DNA of 64,000 nucleotides from Micromonospora tarapacensis (GTDB lineage Bacteria > Actinomycetota > Actinomycetes > Mycobacteriales > Micromonosporaceae): NCBI RefSeq assembly GCF_019697375.1, contig NZ_JAHCDI010000004.1:1103324-1167323 (forward strand), given 5' to 3'. Under the pieces are notes generated by a model. That model searched no databases, was not told where the DNA came from, and saw only the letters and a program-made list of their open reading frames with translations. The position numbers and the translations under genes were made by a program. This document shows positions 16,971-23,991 of this stretch, piece by piece (position 1 is the first letter of the stretch; every line of letters starts with the position of its first letter).

Positions 16971-17941
16971 ATGTCCTCCCGCATCAGTGCGTCGGTGATC
17001 GCGGCCGTGATCGGCAGCCCGGTAGCGTCCTCGATCCAGGCCCATTGCCCGTTCGGGTTGACCTCCAGGAACCACCACGCGCCGTCTGGAGAAACGATGA
17101 AGTCCAAGGTGCCGAAACGCAGCCGCAGCCGGCCCAGCAACGCCCGCACGCCATCCCGCACGGTATCGGGAACCTCCGGCAAGGGCGTGTAGGTCACGGC
17201 ATCGTAGTCGGCGCGCCAGTCCGCCGCCGCCGCCTCGCTGCTGGTGTCGATCCGCGCAGCAAGAAGGGTGTCGTCGGCCACGGTCAGGCGAACCTCGTAC
17301 GCCTTGTCCACCCACGCCTGGATCAGGTGGGCGGTCAGCCGGATCGACTCGTCAACGTCGGCCACGGTGATCGGGGTGGTGAAGGTGACCCGGTGCGAGC
17401 CGGCCTCGGTGATCCCGGTCGGGGTGAACGGCTTGTACACCGCCCGCCCCGCCTCGCCCACGAAGGCCCGCGCTTCCGCCGGGTCGTTGGTCACCAGCGT
17501 GGCGGGCACACGCAGCCCGCACACGCGGGCGTGCGTGAGCTGCACTGGCTTGTACTCGGCCCGGCCGATGTCCACCGGGTGGTTCAGCCAGCGCGGCAAC
17601 GCCGCCAGCACCCCGCCCACGCCCATGCGTGCCTCGTTGGCCGACCAGCGGCGGACCTGCTCACTCATGCCCGCCGGCAGGTCGAACCCGGTCGGGCGCC
17701 GGTAGTACACACACCCAACGTCGGCAAGGGACACATGGCGTTCGGGTAGGTGCAGGCCGCCGACCCAGCCCGCACCCGCCCCTTCTGAGCCATCGAGCCG
17801 GGCCGCGACGGTCAACCGCTGGGGGAACTGGCCCGGGTCGCACCGGAACACCGGCGCCCCGCGCCGGTTCAGCTCCATGACCACGTAGTCGGCGGTCGGG
17901 TCAAACGGGTGGGTCAGCACCAGCGTCACCGCGCGGCCCAC
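16967..17941 (-). CDS. ATP-grasp peptide ligase (graspetide maturase), 324 aa
   Basis: Predicted to form side-chain ester or amide links (Thr/Ser/Lys to Asp/Glu) in the precursor. Seen: an N-terminal pre-ATP-grasp domain ('VLTHPFDPTADYVVMELNRR', then 'VYYRRPTGFDLP'), central 'PVQLTHARVCGLRVPATLVT' and 'AVYKPFTPTG', and the metal-binding end 'LDFIVSPDGAWWFLEVNPNG' followed by QWAWIE. This is the MvdD/TgmB-type pattern. The GTG at 17941 lies four bases after the precursor stop, with GGGAGGAC upstream. The gene overlaps the methyltransferase gene. Length is typical of the family. Confidence 0.92.
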   Translation of the reverse strand: MGRAVTLVLTHPFDPTADYVVMELNRRGAPVFRCDPGQFPQRLTVAARLDGSEGAGAGWVGGLHLPERHVSLADVGCVYYRRPTGFDLPAGMSEQVRRWSANEARMGVGGVLAALPRWLNHPVDIGRAEYKPVQLTHARVCGLRVPATLVTNDPAEARAFVGEAGRAVYKPFTPTGITEAGSHRVTFTTPITVADVDESIRLTAHLIQAWVDKAYEVRLTVADDTLLAARIDTSSEAAAADWRADYDAVTYTPLPEVPDTVRDGVRALLGRLRLRFGTLDFIVSPDGAWWFLEVNPNGQWAWIEDATGLPITAAITDALMREDM

Positions 17942-17945
17942 CGGA

Positions 17946-18314
17946 TCAGTCCTCCCGATGGTCGGTGTCGGAGTCCGGACCCTTGTGCCCGTCCGCGTTC
18001 GTGGTCGTGCTGGTCTGCCCGGTGGTGTGCCGCATCAGCGGCACCACCGTGTCACCGTCGCGGACCGTGCCGATTTGCTGGTCGTGGTCGTAGCCGTAGG
18101 CCGACAGGTCGCCGACCGGTAGCGGTTTGCCGACCACTGCCCGGCGCAGCCCGAACGGCAACAGCTCCTCCGGACACACCTCATCTGATTCCGGCAGCAG
18201 CCCGAACGGCCGCCCCAGCGGGAACAGCCCACTGGCCGGGTACAGCGGGTCCGCCTCCGGCGCACGAGCGGCATCGGCCGGACCTGCCCGGCCCGGCACC
18301 GTGGTTGCCAACAT
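17946..18314 (-). CDS. Graspetide precursor peptide (GRASP_targ type), 122 aa
   Basis: Substrate of the two enzymes encoded immediately downstream. Seen: the leader motif 'PFGLRR' (residues 53-58), a conserved middle 'YDHDQQIGTVRDG' leading to 'VPLMRH' (residues 91-96), then a Thr-rich run at 97-105 and an Asp/Glu-rich tail at 108-122. This is the donor/acceptor layout of ATP-grasp-modified RiPPs. The ATG at 18314 has GGAAGGAG six bases upstream. Odd: the protein carries about 45 extra N-terminal residues, including a second 'PFGL' at 36-39 that mimics the leader motif, and one cysteine (47). Which Asp becomes an aspartimide cannot be told from sequence. Confidence 0.88.
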   Translation of the reverse strand: MLATTVPGRAGPADAARAPEADPLYPASGLFPLGRPFGLLPESDEVCPEELLPFGLRRAVVGKPLPVGDLSAYGYDHDQQIGTVRDGDTVVPLMRHTTGQTSTTTNADGHKGPDSDTDHRED

Positions 18315-18502
18315 CACGTCTCCTTCCTCCACCCCGCTACACGCGGGGAAGCCTTCCGGTCGGACTCCCCAGGCCCCGTCCGTTGAAACAACACGTACAC
18401 GTCGGATCACCCGAACGTCCACAGCCGGTCCGGTCCGGCGTAGGGAACCCGTGCGCTCCACAGCACCGCACGAGCACCCGCCCGGCCCGTCACCGGCAGG
18501 GT

Positions 18503-18748
18503 TCAGGCCCACCTCACCTCCTCCTCATCCGCCTCCGCATCCTTCAAGATCAGCTCTACCTCACGCAGCGGCACGCCGGCCGTAGTCGCGATGATCTCGA
18601 CCGGGACGCCGGCACGGGCCGCCTCCTCGATCGCGTCCGCGATCGTGCAGTGCGCCTCGTTGGTCGTGCGCCACAGCTCCCGCACACTCGGGTCGTCCCG
18701 CGACCAATCCGTGCGCGTCTGCTTCTCCATCACGCTGGTACCGATCAT
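18503..18748 (-). CDS. Small HTH-like protein, 81 aa
   Basis: Seen: helical, acidic protein with 'TIADAIEEAARAGVPVEIIA' then 'TTAGVPLREVELILKDAEAD', which reads as a simple helix-turn-helix. The ATG at 18748 is preceded by GCGAGAAG. It follows the XRE gene by 24 bases in the same direction and precedes the RiPP operon. It could be a small regulator or a recombination directionality factor; nothing in the sequence decides between them. A 188-bp gap to the precursor gene leaves room for a separate promoter. Confidence 0.6.
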   Translation of the reverse strand: MIGTSVMEKQTRTDWSRDDPSVRELWRTTNEAHCTIADAIEEAARAGVPVEIIATTAGVPLREVELILKDAEADEEEVRWA

Positions 18749-18772
18749 CTTCTCGCTTTCATTCCAGAGTGG

Positions 18773-19831
18773 TCATGATCTTTGCGTTTCGCCCAACTCG
18801 CGTAGGGCCAAGTCGAAGCGGCGCACGTCATCCTCGGTGGCAAGCGAGAGCATCGTGTCCAGCAACTGATACGTCTCGAACCGTAGGCGTCCGGTCGAGT
18901 CCTCCTGCCAGGCCCGCACCGCCGGGATGCTGACCCCCAGCTTCGCGGCGAAGTCATAGACGTTCATCCGCATCGCGATCCGCAGCGCATACGCCTTACG
19001 GCCCGTCCAGTGCAGCACCACCCGCGTCGGCGGCACCGGTGCAGCAGCCGTGCACCGGGTCACCGCCGGCCCGGACGCCAGGGGCGGGGACACCGGCGCA
19101 GCAACCGGAGCCGGTGTGAGCGCCGCGCCGTTGACCCGGCTACCGGCAGGCTCGCCCAGCCCGCCGCCAGGCTCCTCGATCTCGAACGGTTCGGCGTTGC
19201 TGGGACTCGGCCGAGTGCTGCAAAACCCAAGCTGCGCATCCGTCTGCGCACCCAGCACCACCCGAAACGACCGCCGATGATGCGCCCGGGGCCAACGGGT
19301 CTCGCCCCGCTCATACCGCCCGATGTCATGACCGTCAAGGAAGCTCATGACACCCACGCTGTGCAGGTAGGCGTTGACCGCCTCGGCCAACTCCTGCCGT
19401 GACATCGGATCACCCGAGCCCGACGGAGACGCCAACGACAGCCGCGCCCGGCGAAGCAGATCGTTGCGCCGTGGCTTGTGACGCGAACCCCGCCGGGCCG
19501 ACGACGAGGAGCCCACCGACCCGGGTGGGGCCGCCACGGGCGCCGGTGCCTCCGGACCGGGCGTGTCCGAGCCGCCGGCCCGGTTGGGATCGCTCACCAG
19601 GTCACCGCCAGCGTCGAGCACTTCGTCCAGCCGTTCCGCCATCTGCTGCGAGGGCTTCTTGCGCCCTCTCTCTATCTCAGAGAGATATACGTGGGAACAC
19701 GGCACCCTTCGGGCCAACTCCCGGTAGGACCAGCCATGCGCCTCACGCAACTTGCGCAGCAGACGTGCGAAGCTTGACGCCGTGCCCGCCGATGGCGGCC
19801 GGGTAGCCGACTTCGCCGCTTGCGCAGTCAT
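18773..19831 (-). CDS. XRE-family regulator with two HTH-like segments, 352 aa
   Basis: DNA-binding regulator. Seen: an N-terminal HTH ('FARLLRKLREAHGWSYRELA', 'CSHVYLSEIERGRKKPSQQM'), a proline/serine-rich linker, a second segment around 'RQELAEAVNAYLHSVGVMSF' and 'IGRYERGETRWPRA', and a C-terminal HTH-like stretch 'RMNVYDFAAKLGVSIPAVRA'. The ATG at 19831 follows GGGGGG and overlaps the upstream stop (ATGA). It is part of a four-gene minus-strand operon ending just before the graspetide genes, so it may control that cargo or element transfer. Confidence 0.75.
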   Translation of the reverse strand: MTAQAAKSATRPPSAGTASSFARLLRKLREAHGWSYRELARRVPCSHVYLSEIERGRKKPSQQMAERLDEVLDAGGDLVSDPNRAGGSDTPGPEAPAPVAAPPGSVGSSSSARRGSRHKPRRNDLLRRARLSLASPSGSGDPMSRQELAEAVNAYLHSVGVMSFLDGHDIGRYERGETRWPRAHHRRSFRVVLGAQTDAQLGFCSTRPSPSNAEPFEIEEPGGGLGEPAGSRVNGAALTPAPVAAPVSPPLASGPAVTRCTAAAPVPPTRVVLHWTGRKAYALRIAMRMNVYDFAAKLGVSIPAVRAWQEDSTGRLRFETYQLLDTMLSLATEDDVRRFDLALRELGETQRS

Positions 19832-20061
19832 CGCAACCCCCCGGACGGCCACGGCCACGTGCACGGTCCACCGGCGCTATGGTCGGTCGGCATCAGCGGG
19901 AACATCTCCACCAAGCTACGAATCTCCCCTATAGACAAACGCGGGAGGCAGTCCGCCGCCCGCAGAAACTCGATCGCATCAACCCGGGACGCGACGTGCA
20001 GCCCGGTCATGATCTGCCAACACCGCTGCACCGCAGACGAGCCCACCGGTAGGTCAGGCAT
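19828..20061 (-). CDS. Small hypothetical protein of the regulator operon, 77 aa
   Basis: No known domain. Seen: 'AVQRCWQIMTGLHVASRVDA', 'IEFLRAADCLPRLSIGEIRS' and 'LVEMFPLMP', a short amphipathic helical protein. The ATG at 20061 has GGAGG six bases upstream and overlaps the previous gene by eight bases. Its own stop overlaps the XRE start by four bases. Such tight coupling on both sides supports a real gene and a role with the regulator. Confidence 0.65.
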   Translation of the reverse strand: MPDLPVGSSAVQRCWQIMTGLHVASRVDAIEFLRAADCLPRLSIGEIRSLVEMFPLMPTDHSAGGPCTWPWPSGGLR

Positions 20062-20329
20062 GGCGCACCTCCCACCGCCCGGCCCGCCGGTGTGCCACGA
20101 CAAACGGCGGCACCCGCACCCCGCGCTCCAGGATCATCGTCGGCTCGTTGAGCACCCGCTCCAACGCGGCCCACTCTCCCGCCTGCTGCGCGGTAAGGTC
20201 GGCCGCCTGCGCCAGCACCGCATCCGGATAGGTCAGGTCGGCCCACACGGCGCGGGAGCGTGACCCGTGCGCGGCCCGGTCCGGGCCTGTGTCCCGGGCC
20301 GGCCGTTGCCACGGCCACCGCCACCACAT
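20054..20329 (-). CDS. Small hypothetical protein, first gene of the regulator operon, 91 aa
   Basis: Seen: a Trp/Arg-rich N-terminus (MWWRWPWQRP), then 'DAVLAQAADLTAQQAGEWAA' and 'LERVLNEPTMILERGVRVPP', ending 'FVVAHRRAGRWEVRHA'. The ATG at 20329 has AGGAG nine bases upstream. No family recognised. It starts the minus-strand operon and is divergent from the XRE/DUF397 pair. Confidence 0.6.
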   Translation of the reverse strand: MWWRWPWQRPARDTGPDRAAHGSRSRAVWADLTYPDAVLAQAADLTAQQAGEWAALERVLNEPTMILERGVRVPPFVVAHRRAGRWEVRHA

Positions 20330-20624
20330 CGCGCCGTCTCCTATCCGTCCGCTTGCGGGGACGGGGCACACCGAGCCCGGCTGTTCCGATGGGACCTGGT
20401 GCCCCACCGGGCCGGTGCGCCCCGTCGAGGGGAGGACCACGACGACTCCGGAGGGTTCCGGACCCGGTGAGCTTGGGGCGGGGGTCCGGTCACGTCACCG
20501 CCGCGTCTCTATCAGCAATCGTGTGTGACGAGCGTTACGCTTGGGAAGCCCTTCGCAGGGACGACCGTGCGACAGCATCGATGTCCCGGGGTGTAGAGAC
20601 CTGTGGTGGAGATGTGGAGGAGCT
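20330..20624. promoter_or_regulatory. Divergent promoter region between two regulator operons
   Basis: 295 bp with start codons facing outward on both sides and no supported gene. Promoters for the minus-strand regulator operon and the plus-strand XRE/DUF397 pair should lie here. No operator could be picked out by eye. Confidence 0.45.
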
Positions 20625-21404
20625 GTGGCGAGGACGCCCGTTACCGAGCACTTCGGCGCGATGCTAAAGCGTGCCCGGGAAGCAGCCGGACTGTCTAGAG
20701 AGGAGTTTGGGAAGCTCGTCGGCTACGCGCCGAGCACCATCGGGGCGTTCGAGACCGGGGAGCGGTTCCCCCAACCCGCGCTGGTCAAGGGAGCAGACGA
20801 ACACCTCGGTACCGGTGACAAGTTTGCGATGCTCTACGACATGCTGCTGCTTACCGGTGACGTGTACAAGGAGGGCTTCCGTCCGTGGCGCGACGCGGAA
20901 GGCGAGGCAACCTGCATCTGGACGTACGAACTCGCGCTGATCCCCGGTCTGCTTCAGACGGAGGGATACGCACGGGCGCTGCTGGACAACGACGAGACCG
21001 AGGTTACCTCCCGGCTGGCGCGACAGGACATCTTCTCCCGCGACGACCCACCTCCGCCCACATTGGTAGCGCTCATCGAAGAACGTGCCCTACGTACCCT
21101 CATCGGGGACGAGGAGATCATGCGCGAGCAACTGGATCACCTCGTCAGCGCGGCGCAGCGGCACATGATCCAAGTCGTCCCGCACGGCACCCGTACGTAC
21201 CTGCACCTTGACGGACCGTTCGCCATCGCGACGGTCGACGGCCGTGACCAGGCGTTCGTAGAGACGCCGATCCAGGGTTTCGTGGTGGACGACGCTCCGG
21301 TAGTCTTGGACATGCGGCGCCGGTGGGATGTGATCCGAGCACAGGCGATGTCCGCACATCAGTCAATCGAGTACATACAGGAAGCAAAGGGGCAATGGAC
21401 CTAA
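20625..21404 (+). CDS. XRE-family regulator with DUF5753-type sensor, 259 aa
   Basis: Typical actinobacterial helix-turn-helix protein. Seen: HTH 'FGAMLKRAREAAGLSREEFG' and 'KLVGYAPSTIGAFETGERFP', then a C-terminal domain with 'WTYELALIPGLLQTEGYARA', 'LVALIEERALRTLIG' and 'QVVPHGTRTYLHLDGPFAIA', the DUF5753 pattern. The GTG at 20625 is preceded by GGAGGAGCT. The DUF397 gene overlaps its 3' end, the usual pairing; in such pairs the DUF397 protein is thought to modulate the HTH protein. Likely an element-borne control pair. Confidence 0.88.
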   Translation: MARTPVTEHFGAMLKRAREAAGLSREEFGKLVGYAPSTIGAFETGERFPQPALVKGADEHLGTGDKFAMLYDMLLLTGDVYKEGFRPWRDAEGEATCIWTYELALIPGLLQTEGYARALLDNDETEVTSRLARQDIFSRDDPPPPTLVALIEERALRTLIGDEEIMREQLDHLVSAAQRHMIQVVPHGTRTYLHLDGPFAIATVDGRDQAFVETPIQGFVVDDAPVVLDMRRRWDVIRAQAMSAHQSIEYIQEAKGQWT

Positions 21405-21574
21405 AGTGGCGTAAGTCGTCGCGATCCGGTACGGGAAACGGTAACTGCGTTGAGGTTGCTACCAACGTAGCCGGCATGGTTGCCGTGCGTGACAGCAAGA
21501 ACCCAGACGGGCCAATGCTGACCGCGAGCCCGGCCGAGTGGCGCGCCTTCCTGTCGACCGTTCGGCAGGCGTAA
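21395..21574 (+). CDS. DUF397 protein, 59 aa
   Basis: Seen: 'WRKSSRSGTGNGNCVEVA' at the N-terminus, 'VAVRDSKNPDGP' in the middle and 'AEWRAFLSTVRQ' at the end, the complete DUF397 signature and length. The ATG at 21395 overlaps the preceding XRE gene by ten bases, with AAAGGGG upstream. It forms a regulator/partner pair with that gene. Confidence 0.93.
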   Translation: MDLKWRKSSRSGTGNGNCVEVATNVAGMVAVRDSKNPDGPMLTASPAEWRAFLSTVRQA

Positions 21575-21589
21575 GGCTGGACCCGTAGC

Positions 21590-21621
21590 GTAGGCCACCG
21601 CGCTGTGGCCCGGTGGCCTAC
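21590..21621 (+). terminator. Stem-loop after the XRE/DUF397 pair
   Basis: GTAGGCCACCG (21590-21600) and CGGTGGCCTAC (21611-21621) form a perfect 11-bp stem with a 10-base loop, 16 bases after the DUF397 stop. There is no T-run, as is usual in high-GC actinobacteria. Confidence 0.65.
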
Positions 21622-21684
21622 TTGTGGTGCCCGTTGCCCTCGACGTTCGTAACGACCCAGGTACAGCATCAGAGCTTGAACCAG

Positions 21685-21719
21685 GTGGAAGGGCCGGCCG
21701 CGATGGCCGGCCCTTCCAC
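21685..21719. terminator. Strong bidirectional stem-loop between convergent genes
   Basis: A perfect 15-bp stem (21685-21699 with 21705-21719) around a five-base loop lies 16 bases before the stop of the convergent DUF2637 gene. It should work on both strands. Confidence 0.75.
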
Positions 21720-21734
21720 TTGTGTCTGGTGGCG

Positions 21735-22433
21735 TCACTGGTGATTGGTACTCGCCACGACGGACCGATCCGTGACCGGGCGGGCGCCGCCCGCGTGAGA
21801 GTCCGTCCCGTTGGTCCGCGCACGGCGCACGGTGGCGCGGCTGACCCCGGCCAGGCGCGCCAGTTCGGCCACCGGCGCGTCCGGGTGCGCGGCCAGGACG
21901 CCGGCCGCCGCAGTGCCCGCTTCACCACGCCGCTTACGGCCACCCTTGCGGCCATGGCCATCACTACCGTTGACGGCCGGACGTGGAGCGGCCGGCCGTG
22001 ACGGTGCTGGCGGCGGCGGCGGCGCGGGAGGCTCGTCCGCCGGTTGGGCCGGCTCCGTGGCCGGCTGGTATGCGGTGGCGCGGATCAGAACCTCCACGGC
22101 CAGCAGCAGCGACACGGCCGGGATGGCGGCCACGGCGCGCGCTGGCCAGGTCGGCGCAGCGGAGGCCACGTTAGCGGTGACCGATACGGCCACCCCGAAC
22201 AGGAACCCGCAGTACGCCCAGGATGACGGCTTGCGTCCGGCACGCCGCGCGGCCAGCATCGCCAGCGTGGACATGACCATCAGCGCGTCGATCGTGACCG
22301 GCAGCGCATAGGCCACCTCCCGACGCTCGCCTACGTCCATGGCCACATCCACGATATGCAAATAGGACACATACCCGGCGACCACGGCCACCAACGCCGC
22401 CGAGATGCGGGTGACCAGCATGGAGCCCTTCAC
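21735..22433 (-). CDS. DUF2637 membrane protein with C-terminal HTH, 232 aa
   Basis: Seen: about four transmembrane helices in the first 125 residues ('RISAALVAVVAGYVSYLHIV', 'ALPVTIDALMVMSTLAMLAA', 'WAYCGFLFGVAVSVTANVAS', 'AAIPAVSLLLAVEVLIRAT'), a proline-rich linker and a C-terminal HTH ('AAHPDAPVAELARLAGVSRA', 'TVRRARTNG'). DUF2637 proteins are common on actinobacterial plasmids and integrative elements, sometimes as spread-type proteins. The GTG at 22433 overlaps the upstream stop (GTGA). The helix-turn-helix tail also occurs in known DUF2637 proteins. Confidence 0.85.
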   Translation of the reverse strand: MKGSMLVTRISAALVAVVAGYVSYLHIVDVAMDVGERREVAYALPVTIDALMVMSTLAMLAARRAGRKPSSWAYCGFLFGVAVSVTANVASAAPTWPARAVAAIPAVSLLLAVEVLIRATAYQPATEPAQPADEPPAPPPPPAPSRPAAPRPAVNGSDGHGRKGGRKRRGEAGTAAAGVLAAHPDAPVAELARLAGVSRATVRRARTNGTDSHAGGARPVTDRSVVASTNHQ

Positions 22434-23056
22434 CGGTCCACCTCCCCACCGGTACGCGGACCGTCCGGCGTCGCGGCCGGCTGGCCCTGCTGGCGTGTCC
22501 GGTACTCGCGAGTCAGGATGTCGTTTATGACATCGCTGTCGGCCCGGTCACCAGGCTGCGGGTCGAAGATGGCCAGGATGGCGCTGATCTCGTCTTCGAC
22601 CTGCCGGGCCTCGGCGAAGGTGGCCGGCACCCGGCCACCGCGCCCAACCAGGTCGATCACGTCGGTATCGGGCCGGATGACCGCGTGGGGGGTGCCGCTG
22701 GCGGGCTGCCCGGCCGCCGCGCCCGCCGTGGCGGCTAGGTCCAGCAGCATGGTGCCGAGGGTGGCCGCTTCCTCGGCCGGTAGCTGAGCAGTGCCGCCCA
22801 CGGTCTGAAGCTCGTGGTCGAGGCCCTGGACGTCCAGGGTGACGTACGGGCCGGCAAGCGTGTGCTTGGCGTTCTGGTACAGGCTGGCGGTCACGCTCAG
22901 CGGGACCGGGAAGCCGTGCTTGGCGCGCAGCGTGACCGGGCTGCCCCGGTGGCCTTCTCGGATGTCGGCCGCCGGGGTAACGGTGCATAGGCTAGGCTCG
23001 CACCAGTCCGGGTGGTCGATCTCGACCCCGGCTGGCGCGTTGCTCGGGTTGGACAT
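22430..23056 (-). CDS. DUF6907-like hypothetical protein next to attR, 208 aa
   Basis: Seen: 'IDHPDWCEPSLCTVTPA' near the N-terminus (a Cys/His motif like that of DUF6907), a beta-rich middle ('YVTLDVQGLDHELQTVGGTA') and 'LPAEEAATLGTMLLDLAATA', the usual continuation of this family. The ATG at 23056 has AGGAGG six bases upstream. It is coupled to the DUF2637 gene. In the excised circle this gene's start faces the integrase across attP, 90 bp from the crossover. Confidence 0.7.
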   Translation of the reverse strand: MSNPSNAPAGVEIDHPDWCEPSLCTVTPAADIREGHRGSPVTLRAKHGFPVPLSVTASLYQNAKHTLAGPYVTLDVQGLDHELQTVGGTAQLPAEEAATLGTMLLDLAATAGAAAGQPASGTPHAVIRPDTDVIDLVGRGGRVPATFAEARQVEDEISAILAIFDPQPGDRADSDVINDILTREYRTRQQGQPAATPDGPRTGGEVDR

Positions 23057-23109
23057 TGGTCCTCCTGGCGATAGCGAGTGGTACGTATCGCCAGGCCGGC
23101 ATCGGAAGA

Positions 23110-23673
23110 TCAGATGTCGATCTGTGTCAAATTCCCGGATACCGGCTTGCCGACGCCGGCCGTCCCGTTGATGGACGAGATCACCACGGCGTCGGCGTCC
23201 TCGGCGGGCAGCTCCAGCAGGTCGGTCAGGGTGCGCAGCTCGGTGTCCCGGCCGGTGAAGTAGCGCACCGCCGGTGGCAGTTGCCGCGGCACCGGCTGCG
23301 CGGCCGGCGCCGGCCGCGGAGTCTCCGGGTCGGCCGTGGGCGCCTTCGGAGCGGTCGTCCGGCGGTGCCGGAACGCCTGCTCGACCATGGCGTGCCGGGG
23401 TCGCCAGAACTCCTCGACCCCCGTGCGCAGCGAGACGTGCCGTAGCCGGTCGTGCTCCTTGGCGTACTGGTGAAACGCGTTGACCAGGGATTTCACCACA
23501 TCCCAGTCGGGTGGGCGGCGGATCTGACCGCCGAGGATGGCGCCGACCTGGCTCTTGCTCAGGCAAACCGACCCGCCCAGGGTTCGCAGGCTCGGTCCGC
23601 CCGCCTGCCGCCAGAGCGTGTGCAGGTCCTGACAGTACTGGCGCAGCAGGTCATCCGCGGCGCCGATGGTCAT
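23110..23673 (-). pseudogene. HTH/NB-ARC/TPR regulator, N-terminal part (split by element)
   Basis: The 5' part of the disrupted regulator. Seen: an XRE-like HTH ('LRTLGGSVCLSKSQVGAILG', 'DVVKSLVNAFHQYAKEHDRL'), a proline-rich linker, then the NB-ARC start 'YFTGRDTELRTLTDLLEL' and P-loop 'INGTAGVGK', whose Lys codon (23148-23146) is the crossover point. The frame then runs 12 codons into element DNA and stops at 23110. The ATG at 23673 has GGGAG seven bases upstream; another ATG at 23679 is less well spaced. The rest of the gene is at 1101-3226. It lies next to NRPS-1 and is transcribed in the same direction. Confidence 0.9.
23125..23170. other. attR of the serine-integrase element
   Basis: The element arm starts with TGTCA (23125-23129), the crossover is at TT 23147-23148 within 'CTTG', and host DNA follows with the codons of GTAGVGK on the minus strand. 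The arm length from centre (22.5 bp) equals that at attL. Confidence 0.88.
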
Positions 23674-23991
23674 CCACATCTCCCAGCTGTCCGGTGCCGT
23701 CCGGCACGCCGACAACGGACGCTGGCTCCCGGGCTGGCGTGTCACCGGCGGGTTACCGGCACGTTGCCGCCGTGTTCGGTTTGGTGGCCGGCCCGGCCGC
23801 CCGGAGGCATCCGGCTTGGAGACTAGAAGGTGCCTTGTGGACTGACAAGCGCGCCGCGGAGGGCCCGGGCGGCATTCAGCCGTACGGCGGAGGGCCAAGC
23901 CGCGCATCGGACCGCAGAACCACCCAGTATAGACGACGATGTCGTACGTTGTCGGTCGGCCCGCGAAATCCCGGCTCCGGCGGCGTGAAAT
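23674..23991. other. Intergenic region between NRPS-1 and the split regulator
   Basis: 318 bp with no supported gene. It lies downstream of NRPS-1 and upstream of the regulator start and should contain the regulator's promoter. AT-richer bases around 23925-23950 are the only local compositional change seen. Confidence 0.4.

Larger units (their letters stand above)
3226..23147. mobile_element. Integrative mobilizable element (about 19.9 kb) inserted in a regulator P-loop
   Basis: The boundaries are defined by the two halves of one regulator gene and by symmetric attP arms. The length between crossover points is 19,922 bp. Contents in order: serine integrase, small basic protein, 1.9-kb non-coding region with candidate oriT, MobC, relaxase, Replic_Relax protein, coupling protein, membrane protein, two hypothetical proteins, graspetide operon, XRE-regulator operon, XRE/DUF397 pair, DUF2637 protein and a small DUF6907-like protein next to attR. 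No VirB4-like ATPase, FtsK/Tra translocase or classical Rep was found, so the channel for transfer is probably supplied by another element. The cargo is a RiPP pathway. Confidence 0.88.
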
